Assembly (NCBI GenBank): GCA_903859155.1
Contig: CAIOLO010000126.1
Span: forward strand, 17,473 to 81,472
Source of the DNA: an uncultured beta proteobacterium
GTDB taxonomy: Bacteria > Pseudomonadota > Gammaproteobacteria > Burkholderiales > SG8-39
Reading direction: 5' to 3'
Length of the DNA: 64,000 nucleotides
The notes under the pieces are model-generated. The model did no database searches, was not told where the DNA came from, and worked only from the letters and a program-made list of their open reading frames with translations. The position numbers and the translations under genes were made by a program. Below, in pieces: positions 45,335 to 54,254 of this stretch; within the stretch, counting starts at the first letter, position 1; every line of letters begins with the position of its first letter.

Positions 45335-46211
45335 CGACAGCCGGATAACGGCCAAGCGTGCCGCCGAAAGGCTCGTCGCGCCATTTCAGGGCTGCGCGCA
45401 ATCCCTGTTCGCGGGCGATGCGTTTGAATTCCTGATTGGAGGGCAGGCGGCCGGCCACGGTCACATACTCGCCGCTCGATTTCATCGTCGAGGAAAAGCC
45501 GATCTGCTCGAACACGCGGTGAATCATCGTTTTCGACAGCGACAAGAGCTGCGAATCGACGTTGGCTATGCGCCGCGCAATGGCGCGTGTCTCACTTTCC
45601 AGTTGCTCGATTGGGAAAACATAATTGGCCATCTGGTAATCGAGCATCTCCCGGGCGGTCAGCGAATCGCCGGTCAATACCATCTCCATGGACTTTTTCA
45701 GGCCCACATGCCAGGCGAAAATGGCGGTCTCCTCGCCGGGCGCCAGCGCTCGCGTGCCCGGATGTCCGAGGCGCGCATCTTCGGAAACGATCATCAGGTC
45801 GCAGGCCAGTGCCAGCGCCGACGCGCCTCCCAGGCACTCCCCGTGCACCTGCGCGATCACCGGTTTCCAGCAGTTCCAGATTTCCAGCATGTAGTCGATA
45901 TGTCCCTGCACCCGGGCGCGGTTGTCCCAGACGCTGACCTGCTCGTTCGGCGTTTCGGAAGTCGCGGTCGCCCGGCCCGTCTGTCGCGGCGGTGATCCGG
46001 CGCTCTTGTCGAGGTCGTAACCGGCAGAAAAACTGGCGCCCGCCCCCTTGAGAATGATCACGCGGACGTTTTCATCGCCTTCGGCCTCGCTGAGCGCCGC
46101 GCTGATTTCCGCGGACATTGCCCAGTGAATGGCGTTACGCCGCTCGGGACGGTTGAAGGTGATGGTGGCGAGCCTGTCGCCCACTTCGTACTGTATGAAC
46201 TGATAACTCAC
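45312..46211 (-). CDS. Enoyl-CoA hydratase/isomerase family protein (copy 2)
   Basis: A 299-residue crotonase-fold protein, GTG 46211 start, MSYQFIQYEVGDRLATITFNRPERRNAIHW. It aligns along its whole length with the hydratase at 30592, sharing ILKGAGASFSAGYDLD, WNCWKPVIAQVHGECLGG and FEQIGFSSTMKSSGE. Both copies have the insert near residues 75-100. It overlaps the following synthetase gene. The pair is therefore the second instance of the same hydratase-synthetase module, 15 kb from the first. Confidence 0.92.
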   Translation of the reverse strand: MSYQFIQYEVGDRLATITFNRPERRNAIHWAMSAEISAALSEAEGDENVRVIILKGAGASFSAGYDLDKSAGSPPRQTGRATATSETPNEQVSVWDNRARVQGHIDYMLEIWNCWKPVIAQVHGECLGGASALALACDLMIVSEDARLGHPGTRALAPGEETAIFAWHVGLKKSMEMVLTGDSLTAREMLDYQMANYVFPIEQLESETRAIARRIANVDSQLLSLSKTMIHRVFEQIGFSSTMKSSGEYVTVAGRLPSNQEFKRIAREQGLRAALKWRDEPFGGTLGRYPAVDDPKPGK

Positions 46212-46690
46212 GGGGGCCTCTCGCTAATTGAAGGTGGCGGATATTTCCATCGCCATTCTGCCTGCAGGCATTCAGCGGCCACAGGCGGCACGATGCACCG
46301 TCCGTGGCCGGCTCTTGTGCCCGAGGCGCGGTCGTGCCGCCGGCGGGCTCTTCGCCACGGAACACGATGCTCTACCAACGCGTTTTGCTTCGCCAGCAAA
46401 CTGAGCTAAACGCATAAAGGCAGCAAAGGCCCGCACCTCTGCGGTCTGCATCGTGATCATTGTACAAGGAAAGCCGCCTCGCCCGGCAAGACTCCGGGAC
46501 AAACTACAGGAGCAAGACCTGCGCCGACAGCCCCGTGGGGGCGCGCCTTCCATCGCCGTCAATCAGTCACTGAGGAGAGACCGAATCATGTCGACAGCAA
46601 GCAAAAGCACCGCGGAAAAACGCCTGACCCTGTCAGCCAGGGGTGGGCTGCGCGAGAGGACCTGGCCGAAGCTCGCTTCGATCCGGCCGC
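46212..46690. other. 479-bp intergenic region with a split tRNA D-arm-like sequence
   Basis: No gene is supported. On the minus strand, 46408 to 46401 reads TAGCTCAG and 46378 to 46369 reads TTGGTAGAGC, the two halves of the common tRNA D-arm. They are separated by 22 bases that can fold as TTTGCT/AGCAAA. No anticodon arm, T-arm or acceptor stem could be matched, so it is not a functional tRNA. The rest of the gap holds small overlapping frames without homology or ribosome sites. Confidence 0.35.
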
Positions 46691-47677
46691 TCAGTTCTCG
46701 ATCAACTTCATATTGGCGAGCTTCACCAGTTCACCCGCAGTGGCGCGATCGGATTTGATGAAATTGGCGAAGTATTCCGGCGTGCCGCCCGAAGCCGTCA
46801 CCGCCATCGGTGCAAAATAGCGGTCAACGAATCTCGCTTCGGCCAGCAATTTGTTGACCTCCGCGTTCCAGCGCCGGGCCATCTCGGCGGGCACCGCTTT
46901 CTGGAAAAACAATCCGTTCCAGTTTCGAAAATCGAGATCGAATCCCTGTTCCTGCAGAGTGGGCACGTCCGGCAGCAGCGGTGAGCGGTTCTTGCTGGTC
47001 ACCACGGCGAGCACCTTCATCTTGCCGGCCTTGACGTGCGACTGCACCGTGCCGGGCGTATTGGTCGAGATATGGATTTCGCCCGATGCCGCGGCAAGGA
47101 ACATGGCCGGCGAGCCCTTATAGGGCACATGGGTGAATTTGACGCCGGCTTTCTGTTCCAGCCATACCATGTACATATGCGAGTTGCTGCCGATGCCGAG
47201 CGATCCCCAATTGAGCATGGCGGGTTTTGCGCGCGCCAGTTCTATCAATTCCTTGATGGAATTCGCGGCAACGCCGGTGTGCACGGCGATGGCGATGTCA
47301 AGAAATCCGACATGAATTACCGGCGCCAGTTCGCGCTCGACATCAAACGGCATTTTTGCGTAGGCGAAGGGATTGAAGGTTACCGCCACGCCGTTGAGCA
47401 GGCACACTGTATAGCCGTCAGGCGCCGCCTTGGCGCAGGCCTCGCCGCCGATATTGCCGTTGGCGCCACCGCGGTTCTCGATAACGACCGGCTGGCCAAG
47501 CAGCGGCGCGATTTCGGCGGAAACCGCACGCGCGGTGCCGTCGGTGACGCCACCCGGCGGCGAGGACACGATCATCCGCATCGGCTTCAGTGGATAGCTC
47601 TGCGCCATCGCCGCATGAGCCGTTGCCATGACCAGCAATACAAGAACAGTGCGTGCGGGATTACGCCAGCCGGGCAT
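46691..47677 (-). CDS. Bug/TctC-family periplasmic binding protein
   Basis: A 328-residue precursor from ATG 47677; upstream in-frame sequence to 47818 lacks a start signal. The signal peptide ends near AHAAMAQSYPLKP. Motifs: MRMIVSSPPGGVTDG, VVIENRGGANGNIGGEACAKAAPDGYTV and FTHVPYKGSPAMF. The C-terminus LVKLANMKLIEN is slightly shorter than usual. It is divergent from the class II aldolase gene at 47772 with about 95 bp between, so they may share regulation. Confidence 0.92.
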   Translation of the reverse strand: MPGWRNPARTVLVLLVMATAHAAMAQSYPLKPMRMIVSSPPGGVTDGTARAVSAEIAPLLGQPVVIENRGGANGNIGGEACAKAAPDGYTVCLLNGVAVTFNPFAYAKMPFDVERELAPVIHVGFLDIAIAVHTGVAANSIKELIELARAKPAMLNWGSLGIGSNSHMYMVWLEQKAGVKFTHVPYKGSPAMFLAAASGEIHISTNTPGTVQSHVKAGKMKVLAVVTSKNRSPLLPDVPTLQEQGFDLDFRNWNGLFFQKAVPAEMARRWNAEVNKLLAEARFVDRYFAPMAVTASGGTPEYFANFIKSDRATAGELVKLANMKLIEN

Positions 47678-47771
47678 GGTGGTACTCCCTCGGAAATAGG
47701 CTACCATTCTCGCGTCAATATCGGACCAGCGCAATCCGGGGCGAAACCCGGACCAAAGGATGGGAGAGATT

Positions 47772-48497
47772 ATGTACGTAGCGGATAAGGCGTTATGCGA
47801 GGACGTAGCCAAGGCCAACCGGATCGTCGAGCGGTTCGGGCTGTCGAACGCGTTCGGTCATGTGAGTGCACGCGTGCCCGGCACCGATACCTTCGTCCTG
47901 CCGACGCGGCGCAGCCCGGGCCTGGCGCAGGAGGACAAATTGTTGTTGTTGAACACCGACGGCAAGCTGCTCGCCGGAGAGGGGCAGCCCAACAGCGAAT
48001 TCTGGATACACGCGCGCATCTACGCCGCCCGGCCGGATGTCGGCGGCGTCGTGCACGCGCATCCGCCCGGTTGCATCTGCCTCACCCAGATAGGCCAGCC
48101 GCTGCGCGTGGTGTTCAACAATGCGTCTGCATTCCGCGATGGCGTGCCCGAATATGAGCGCATCGGCCTGATCCGCTCGCGCGAACTGGGCGACCTGGTC
48201 GCCACTCGCCTGGGTTCGGGCAATGCCGTGATGATGCGCGGGCATGGCATGGCGGCCGCGCTCCCCGACGTGCGCTCGGCGACGGTGATTGCCTGTTATC
48301 TGGAGGAAACCGCCAGCCTGCAACTGCGCATGCTCAGCGCCGCAGGCGGCGACGCCAGCCGGCTGCGCGTCTACAGCGACGAAGACGCCGCGCTGATCGG
48401 CGGCGACAACAACGCGACCACCTTGTCGCGCGCCTGGGAGTATTTCGCGGCGGCGGTTGACAAACTGCCGCTGGGGCACGTCAAACCCGGCTTGTGA
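47772..48497 (+). CDS. Class II aldolase/adducin-family protein
   Basis: A 241-residue protein from ATG 47772 (GGGAGAG upstream). It has the FucA/AraD fold: ANRIVERFGLSNAFGHVSARV, NSEFWIHARIYAARPDVGGVVHAHPPG (two zinc histidines, and the catalytic Glu in NSEFW) and MMRGHGMAAA (third histidine). Members cleave or epimerise phosphosugars, but many in Burkholderiales act on non-sugar hydroxyacids; the phosphate-binding residues could not be verified. A paralogue is at 49301. A strong hairpin follows the stop. Confidence 0.88.
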   Translation: MYVADKALCEDVAKANRIVERFGLSNAFGHVSARVPGTDTFVLPTRRSPGLAQEDKLLLLNTDGKLLAGEGQPNSEFWIHARIYAARPDVGGVVHAHPPGCICLTQIGQPLRVVFNNASAFRDGVPEYERIGLIRSRELGDLVATRLGSGNAVMMRGHGMAAALPDVRSATVIACYLEETASLQLRMLSAAGGDASRLRVYSDEDAALIGGDNNATTLSRAWEYFAAAVDKLPLGHVKPGL

Positions 48498-48501
48498 TCT
48501 G

Positions 48502-48556
48502 CCCGGGTTTCCGGCGTGGGAGCGAGGGCATCAGCGCTCGTTCCCGCCGGCCCGGG
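48502..48556. terminator. Large GC-rich hairpin between convergent genes
   Basis: CCCGGG at 48502-48507 pairs with CCCGGG at 48551-48556, and inside it CCGGC plus GGGA and CGAG pair with CTCG, TCCC and GCCGG. The hairpin lies between the convergent aldolase gene (ends 48497) and the SnoaL-like gene (ends 48568). A bidirectional terminator is likely, although no T-run is present on either strand. Confidence 0.45.
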
Positions 48557-48567
48557 GTACGCGCCAG

Positions 48568-49155
48568 CTAAGCGGCCAGCCAGGCATCGTCTTCACGATA
48601 AAGGCGGGTCAGTATTTCGCTGCCCGGTGTCGGGGTATCCGGGGTGAGTCCGCGTCCGGCGCGCTTTTGCACGTAGGCAAGGTGCCGGTAGCCCTCGGCG
48701 TAGGTCTGCAGTTCGGCCCAATCCAGCTGCAACGCCGCGCCCGGCGTCACCACCGCCATGCGATCCTTGTCATACACCGTTCTGCGGTGATGAATACCCC
48801 ATTTGCCGTTTTCTTTGACGAAGCGATCGACAAAACGCCCGTTGCTGGTGATGTCCACCGGCACATCGCCAAGGCGGGTCCGCATTACCAGGATCAGGCG
48901 CGAATTTGCCAGTGCCCTGGCGCCATTCACCCGCACCGTGCTGCCGCAGATGAAGTGCCCGCTGGTATTGCCCTTGCCATGGCTGGCGCGGCACGCAGCG
49001 ATGAAATCGTCGGCGGGGCCATCAAACCACATGGTGGTCATGCGGCCATCGGAAGCATAGGCGCTCCGGAGCGGCACCCAGTCTCCCGAGTCGCGCCACA
49101 GCGCCCATTGGTTCACCACTTCGGCAATTTCAAGTTTGTCCTGCCAGCCCTGCAT
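48568..49155 (-). CDS. SnoaL/NTF2-like protein
   Basis: A 195-residue protein of the nuclear-transport-factor-2 fold: KLEIAEVVNQWALWRDSGDWVPLRSAY at the start and KENGKWGIHHRRTVYDKDRMAVV in the middle are typical of SnoaL-like polyketide cyclases and dehydratase-like enzymes. Candidate polar pocket residues are Asp and His in HGKGNTSGHFICGS. The function is undefined; the fold is used for isomerases, dehydratases and small subunits of oxygenases. It lies between two class II aldolase genes, convergent to the first and divergent from the second, so it may act on the same substrate class. Confidence 0.8.
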   Translation of the reverse strand: MQGWQDKLEIAEVVNQWALWRDSGDWVPLRSAYASDGRMTTMWFDGPADDFIAACRASHGKGNTSGHFICGSTVRVNGARALANSRLILVMRTRLGDVPVDITSNGRFVDRFVKENGKWGIHHRRTVYDKDRMAVVTPGAALQLDWAELQTYAEGYRHLAYVQKRAGRGLTPDTPTPGSEILTRLYREDDAWLAA

Positions 49156-49300
49156 GTGTATTCTCCTTTTGCGGAAATGCCGTGCACTTTACCGTGAGCG
49201 CCGCGATCGCGTCGTTCCGGCCCGAGCAGGTCCTGCACCGTCGTCGCCCGGCTTGTATACCATTGCGTTCAGCGCAAATTTTTATCGGAGAGGATCGGGC

Positions 49301-50044
49301 ATGACAAGCAGCAAAGGCAAATCAGCGGCGCGCGGCACCCCGGTGCTGCGGGCATTGATCGACGACGTGGTGGCGGCCAACCGCATTCTTGCGGATCAGG
49401 GTGTGCTCGACGCCTACGGACATGTAAGCGCCCGTCATCCGGGTGATCCGGCACGTTTCCTGATCTCGCGCTCGCTCGCGCCGGAACTGGTGACGGCCGG
49501 TGACATCATGGCTCTGGACTTCGAGGGTAATCCGCCCGAAGGTGATCGGCGCACCTCGTACCTGGAGCGGTTCATCCATGCGGAGATCTACCGCGCGCGA
49601 CCCGATGTCATGGCGGTGGTGCACAGCCACGCCGCTTCGGTCATCCCGTTTGCTTCGTCGCAAATCAAGCTGCGGCCGATTTATCACATGAGCGGCTTTC
49701 TCGGCGCCGGCCCATCGGTGTTCGATATCCGCCGCAAGTTCGGCAGCACCGACATGCTGGTGAGCAACCGCGCCCAGGGCGTGGCGCTCGCCAAAGTGCT
49801 GGGCAAGGACAGCGTCTCGCTGATGCGCGGCCACGGCTACGTCGCGGTGGCCGCCTCGGTGCAGGTGGCGGTGTACCGGGCGATCTTCACCGAACGCAAT
49901 GCGCTGCTGCAGCAAAGCACACTGGCCATGGGCGGCGCGGTGCGCTTTCTCAATGACGAAGAGGCGGTGCTGGCCGAGGCCGCGGTCCGCGGCACCATTG
50001 CGCGGCCCTGGGAACTGTGGAAGAAAAGGGCCTTGTCCGGCTGA
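49301..50044 (+). CDS. Class II aldolase/adducin-family protein
   Basis: A 247-residue protein from ATG 49301 (GGAGAGG ten bases upstream); longer in-frame sequence to 49136 is unsupported. Motifs: VLDAYGHVSARHPGD, RFIHAEIYRARPDVMAVVHSHAASV (zinc histidines) and SLMRGHGYVAVAAS (third histidine). It resembles the protein at 47772 in motif order but not closely in sequence, so they are separate family members. The likely reaction is reversible retro-aldol cleavage or decarboxylation of a hydroxyacid. It ends about 215 bp before the CpxP-like gene. Confidence 0.88.
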   Translation: MTSSKGKSAARGTPVLRALIDDVVAANRILADQGVLDAYGHVSARHPGDPARFLISRSLAPELVTAGDIMALDFEGNPPEGDRRTSYLERFIHAEIYRARPDVMAVVHSHAASVIPFASSQIKLRPIYHMSGFLGAGPSVFDIRRKFGSTDMLVSNRAQGVALAKVLGKDSVSLMRGHGYVAVAASVQVAVYRAIFTERNALLQQSTLAMGGAVRFLNDEEAVLAEAAVRGTIARPWELWKKRALSG

Positions 50045-50259
50045 GGAAGAACCAAGCCGGCAGGCATCCAGCCCGGTGTCAGTCGCTCGGTCTGATGTCC
50101 CGCCTCGAAGCCGCCCGCCGCCATCGCGGTAAGCGCCGCGGGCACTGCCGGCGCAAGGCCGGCTTTACATAACTTTACACAGCCGAGACACCGGCGCAAT
50201 GCAGGGCGCCTAAATTGTGGCCGTGGGCAAGATCGCCCCGATCACAACAGGAGCCTGAC

Positions 50260-50838
50260 ATGGACGCGAATCAGCAACACATACCTTCGAATGAATCACC
50301 TTCCGGCGAAAAGCGCCGCGCCTGCGGCATGCGCCGCGGTTCATGCCGCGGCGGCGCGCTGTTCGTGTTGGTGGCCGCGCTGCTGGTCGGTGCCGCCGGC
50401 GGTTACGTCGGCAAGACCTTTGCGCAGGGACCTTTCAGCGGCCATCTGAGCATGGTCTCGGCAATCGACCCGGCGAAAGTCGATACCCATGTAGAGCGCA
50501 TGATCAAGCACTTCGCGGTGGAAGTCGACGCCACGCCGGCACAGCGCGAGAAATTGAACGTCATTGCCAAAGCGGCCGCGCACGACCTGCTGCCGATGCA
50601 CGACAAACTGCAGGCCGCGCGCCAGCAGGCCATTGCGCTGGCCGGCGGGCAAAGCGTCGATCGGGCCGGCATGGAAAAGCTGCGCAGCGAGCAGATCGCC
50701 CTGGCCGATATCGCCAGCAAACGCATGACCCTGGCGCTGGCGGATGCCGCAGAAGTGCTGACCCCGCAGCAGCGCCAGAAGATTGCCGGGCACATGAAAG
50801 ATCGCGGCGAGAGGCGCCACCGGTGGAATCGCGGCTAG
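50260..50838 (+). CDS. CpxP/Spy-like periplasmic LTxxQ protein
   Basis: A 192-residue protein with an N-terminal membrane anchor or signal (GGALFVLVAALLVGAAGGYVG) and two LTxxQ-type motifs: ATPAQREKL and LTPQQRQKI. This family includes CpxP and Spy, periplasmic chaperones that sense envelope or metal stress and often inhibit their sensor kinase. A response regulator and a kinase follow directly (31 bp), so it is probably the periplasmic adaptor of this system. A His-Arg-rich tail (RGERRHRWNRG) may bind metals. ATG 50260 has CAGGAG upstream. Confidence 0.88.
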   Translation: MDANQQHIPSNESPSGEKRRACGMRRGSCRGGALFVLVAALLVGAAGGYVGKTFAQGPFSGHLSMVSAIDPAKVDTHVERMIKHFAVEVDATPAQREKLNVIAKAAAHDLLPMHDKLQAARQQAIALAGGQSVDRAGMEKLRSEQIALADIASKRMTLALADAAEVLTPQQRQKIAGHMKDRGERRHRWNRG

Positions 50839-50869
50839 GCAACGGCGTGCGAGCGGGTAAACTGTTCCG

Positions 50870-51574
50870 GTGAATCCACGCATCCTCATCATCGAAGACG
50901 ACCCGCGCCTCGCCGCCATGGTGTGCGAATACCTTGGCGGCGCAGGCATGCCGGCGATGATTGCAGCCAACGGCGCAAGCGGGCTCAAACTGCTGGCGCT
51001 CGAGGACTTCGACGCGCTGGTACTCGACCTGAGCCTGCCCGACATGGACGGACTGGAGGTCTGCCGCCGGCAACGGGCCAGCACCGGCGCCGCTGCATCG
51101 ATTCCCATCCTCATGCTGACGGCGCGCGGCGAGGCAACCGACCGTATCGTGGGCCTGGAACTGGGCGCGGATGATTATCTGCCCAAGCCGTTTGAGCCGC
51201 GCGAATTGCTGGCGCGACTGCGCGCCATCCTCAGGCGCGGCAGAGGCGGCGATACCGCTGCGGCTGCAATAGAGCGCTTCGGACGGCTTGAAATCGACCA
51301 TGGCGCGCGCGAAGTGCGCCTGGACGGAGAGGTGAGGGCGCTCACCGGCTACCAGTATGCGCTGCTGGTGGAACTGTCCAAGCAGGCGGGGCGCGTGCTG
51401 TCGCGCGAGTCGCTGATGGACAGGACGAAAGGCGAGACGCTGGAGGCCTTCGACCGTTCCATCGATGTGCATGTCTCGCGCATCCGCCAGGCCATCGAAG
51501 ACGATCCGAAGAAGCCGCGTCGTATCCTTACCGTGCGCGGTGCCGGCTACGTGTTCGCGCGGGCACAGGATTGA
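50870..51574 (+). CDS. OmpR-family response regulator
   Basis: A 234-residue two-domain regulator. Receiver: acidic pair Glu9/Asp10, phosphoacceptor Asp53 in LVLDLSLPDMDG, and Lys in LPKPFEPRELLAR. The C-terminal winged helix (~140-232) ends YVFARAQD with the usual RGAGY. It should be phosphorylated by the kinase at 51579 and control envelope-stress or metal genes, probably including the CpxP-like gene. GTG 50870 is used; the ribosome site is weak. The stop is five bases from the kinase start. Confidence 0.93.
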   Translation: MNPRILIIEDDPRLAAMVCEYLGGAGMPAMIAANGASGLKLLALEDFDALVLDLSLPDMDGLEVCRRQRASTGAAASIPILMLTARGEATDRIVGLELGADDYLPKPFEPRELLARLRAILRRGRGGDTAAAAIERFGRLEIDHGAREVRLDGEVRALTGYQYALLVELSKQAGRVLSRESLMDRTKGETLEAFDRSIDVHVSRIRQAIEDDPKKPRRILTVRGAGYVFARAQD

Positions 51575-51578
51575 GATC

Positions 51579-52952
51579 ATGCCCGATCCTGACAGCAATC
51601 TTATTATTAAGATGCCAAATGGCCAGGAAATAAGGCCGATAGGCCCATTCGGAAGAGCAATGTTTGCCAATTGGCAGTCCAGGCGGTACGGGTTCCGGCG
51701 CCTTTACCTGCAGATCTATCTGACCATCGCGCTCAGTCTGGCGCTGGTGGTGGCCGCGGCCGGCGGCATTTTCCGCCTGGCGATGGATTCGGCACCGGCC
51801 AGCCACGCGCTGGAGATGGCCGGCGTCGTCATCATGGCGGCGCTGCCGCCGCGCGAAGCCGGACGGGAGGAGATGCAGCGCGAACTTGCCAAGCTCGCGC
51901 GCGACCTGAAGCTCGATCTGGCGCTGTTTGACGCGCAGCTTGCGCCGCTCGCGGCAAGCGGCGATGCACTCCCGCCCCCGGATGGCAGCCACCGCGGCTG
52001 GTGGCGCGGCGACTGGAGCCTGCGCTTGCCCGATGAGCGCTGGCTGGTGGTACGCATGCCCCGCGAGCGGCGTCCACCGCCGATTGCCTGGCTTGCCTTC
52101 CTGCTGGTGAGCACGCTCGCGATAGCGCTGGCAGCCTGGCCGCTGGTGCGCCGGCTCACACGCCGGTTGGAACGCCTGCAGAAAAGCGTCGAAGCTCTGG
52201 GGGCGGGCGATCTGTCGGCCCGGGTCAGGGTCGAGGGCCACGATGAAATCGCCTCGCTCGCCGCAAGTTTCAATCGCGCGGCGGCGCGCATCGAAGCGCT
52301 GGTCGCTTCGCATCGCATGCTGCTCGCCAATACTTCCCACGAACTGCGCACGCCGCTGGCACGCATCCGCATGGGCATGGAGCTGCTGAACAATGCCAGT
52401 GCTCTCGACCCGAAACGGCGCGCCGAACTGGAGCAGGACATTGCCGAGATCGACAGCCTGATCGAGGAGATCCTGCTTGCCAGCCGCCTGGACGCGGCGC
52501 CGGACATCGGCACGCGCGAGCCGGTCGACCTGCTGGCGCTGGCTGCCGAAGAAGCCTCGCGCCAGGAGGCCTGCAGTGCCGAAGGCGAAGCCGCGACGGT
52601 GCAGGGCGATGCGCGGCTGTTGCGCCGCATGGTGCGCAATATTCTCGAGAATGCGCGCCGCTACGGCGCGCCACCCGTACTCGTAACCCTTGCGCGCGGC
52701 AAGGAGGGCGGTGTCGTCATGCGGGTTCGCGATTGCGGCCCGGGAGTGCCGGTGGCCGAGCGCGAGCGCATCTTCGAACCGTTCTACCGTGTCGCGGGCA
52801 CTGTGTCGTCGCAATCCTCCGAGGGCTATGTGGGAACGGGCCTGGGATTGTCGCTGGTCAGGCGGATTGCCAGGCACCATGGCGGCGACGTGCACTGCGA
52901 AGCCGCGGACGGACCCGGGACCTGCATTGTGGTAAACCTTCCCGCGAGCTGA
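51579..52952 (+). CDS. Sensor histidine kinase
   Basis: A 457-residue membrane kinase from ATG 51579. TM1 is near residues 45-65 (LQIYLTIALSLALVVAAAGG), a ~100-residue periplasmic loop follows, and TM2 is near 168-185. HAMP: VEALGAGDLSARV. The phosphoacceptor is His254 in NTSHELRTPLARI. The ATPase domain has N-box NILENARRYG, DCGPGVP and GTGLGLSLV. A polar N-terminal stretch of ~27 residues before an alternative ATG at 51660 is unusual. It partners the upstream OmpR-type regulator, and the CpxP-like protein probably interacts with its periplasmic loop. Confidence 0.93.
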   Translation: MPDPDSNLIIKMPNGQEIRPIGPFGRAMFANWQSRRYGFRRLYLQIYLTIALSLALVVAAAGGIFRLAMDSAPASHALEMAGVVIMAALPPREAGREEMQRELAKLARDLKLDLALFDAQLAPLAASGDALPPPDGSHRGWWRGDWSLRLPDERWLVVRMPRERRPPPIAWLAFLLVSTLAIALAAWPLVRRLTRRLERLQKSVEALGAGDLSARVRVEGHDEIASLAASFNRAAARIEALVASHRMLLANTSHELRTPLARIRMGMELLNNASALDPKRRAELEQDIAEIDSLIEEILLASRLDAAPDIGTREPVDLLALAAEEASRQEACSAEGEAATVQGDARLLRRMVRNILENARRYGAPPVLVTLARGKEGGVVMRVRDCGPGVPVAERERIFEPFYRVAGTVSSQSSEGYVGTGLGLSLVRRIARHHGGDVHCEAADGPGTCIVVNLPAS

Positions 52953-52971
52953 TCCGTGCAACTGTCGGTGT

Positions 52972-53985
52972 TCAGGCCAGCCGGTAGACCCGGACCGCGC
53001 TGTCGTGGAACAGCGCAGCGCGCTCTGCATCCGTACAGCAGCGCGCAATGCGCTTGAAGGCATTCCAGACGGCGGTGTAGCTGTAGGCGCACTTGTCCGC
53101 CGGGAAGTTGCTCTCGAACATGCAGCGCTGCGCGCCGAACAGTTCGATGGTCTCCAGGCAATAGGGCGAAAAGGCGCTGGCCAGGTCCTCCGAGGTGGGT
53201 GGTGCGTCCAGTCGGTGCCAGCCAAAGCCGCAGCGGGGCACCCCCAGGCCGCCGAGTTTCACCGTGACGTTGGGACAACTGGCCAGTTCTTTCATGTTCC
53301 GATGCCAAAGCTCGAAGGCTTCATCGCGCCTGGCGTAGGGCCCCAGCCCCAACAGCCCGCCCAGATGGTTGAGCACCACCGTGACTTCAGGAACGGCGCG
53401 CGCCAGCGCCGTGAGCTCGGGCAACTGCGGAAAATACATCCAGGCATCGAAACTAAGGTTCAGCCGTTCCAGCTCCCTGTAACCTTCGCGGAACGCGGGA
53501 TCGAAGGCCCGGCGCGGCGGAGCATCCGAGCGCAGGCCCATGGCCTCGGACTGGGCGTCCCAGTTCAGCCAGTGACGGATGCCTCGAAAACGCGGACTGG
53601 CGGCCTGGTGCGCTTGGAGCACCTCGCGGACACGCGCACCGAGCGTGAGGTCTGCCGTGCCGACAATGCCGGCGGCGACGCGTGTTCCGGCATCTGCAGG
53701 AACGGAATGTGTGAGCCCCTGTACCCACTCGGTTTCGCCCACCGGCTTCAGGGCTTCAGGCCCGTCCTTGCGGTACATGGAAAAGCAATCGACAAACACC
53801 GTCGACACCACGTTGTGTCCCGCGCCGGTGTCGGCAAGCAGGTCATCGGCGAGATAACGGTCCCCGGGCCCATGGTCCCAGAGGTGATGATGAGGGTCGC
53901 AGATGGGCAGCGCGGGGTCGATGGCTGGTTCGCGGGTGAGCCCGAGCCAGTCGCTGCGAATCGGGGCGAGATGTCCTTGTGCCAT
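52972..53985 (-). CDS. Amidohydrolase-superfamily (PDC-hydrolase-like) protein
   Basis: A 337-residue TIM-barrel protein from ATG 53985. The metal motif DPHHHLWD sits near residue 30, with LNHLGGLLG and CMFESNFPADK later. This is the layout of the amidohydrolase-2 family that includes 2-pyrone-4,6-dicarboxylate lactonase, aminocarboxymuconate decarboxylase relatives and sugar lactonases. It probably hydrolyses a lactone or decarboxylates an acid from aromatic catabolism. The ribosome site is poor; a GTG at 54027 adds 14 residues. Its upstream side borders the attC region. Confidence 0.88.
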   Translation of the reverse strand: MAQGHLAPIRSDWLGLTREPAIDPALPICDPHHHLWDHGPGDRYLADDLLADTGAGHNVVSTVFVDCFSMYRKDGPEALKPVGETEWVQGLTHSVPADAGTRVAAGIVGTADLTLGARVREVLQAHQAASPRFRGIRHWLNWDAQSEAMGLRSDAPPRRAFDPAFREGYRELERLNLSFDAWMYFPQLPELTALARAVPEVTVVLNHLGGLLGLGPYARRDEAFELWHRNMKELASCPNVTVKLGGLGVPRCGFGWHRLDAPPTSEDLASAFSPYCLETIELFGAQRCMFESNFPADKCAYSYTAVWNAFKRIARCCTDAERAALFHDSAVRVYRLA

Positions 53986-54192
53986 GGCGTGCCGGAGGGG
54001 AAAAACGAATCGCGGCGATGCTAACACGCGAAGAAGTAGAGGATGCCTCCATGGCTACGCGCCGCGCAAAACAACGGGCGGGATAACCCGCGCGAGAGCT
54101 TGGATTAATCGGCAAGAAGATCTGGTTCGAGCCGCACGCGGTTCCCCGATCAGGGCGAAACTGGGCACCAATGGATAGTTCGATTGGCGCTG

Positions 54193-54254
54193 CCTTAACG
54201 TCGCCGTTCAACGGCGCGCGCATTTTGCGCGTCCGTTGCGACGGCTTGTTATGC
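54193..54254 (-). repeat. Integron attC-like recombination site (site a, 62 bp)
   Basis: On the minus strand: R'' box GCATAAC at 54254-54248, which contains the hicB stop TAA, and a complementary-type R' box GTTAAGG at 54199-54193. Between them lie imperfect inverted arms (GCCGT/ACGGC and CAACGG/CCGTTG) with unpaired bases, around a GC-rich terminal hairpin. Size and build fit an attC. It bounds cassette 1 on its 3' side. Confidence 0.75.

Noticed and set aside
54121..54140. Another T-arm-like word (GGTTCGAGCC)
   Set aside because: Flanking bases cannot form a T-stem, and no acceptor end follows.
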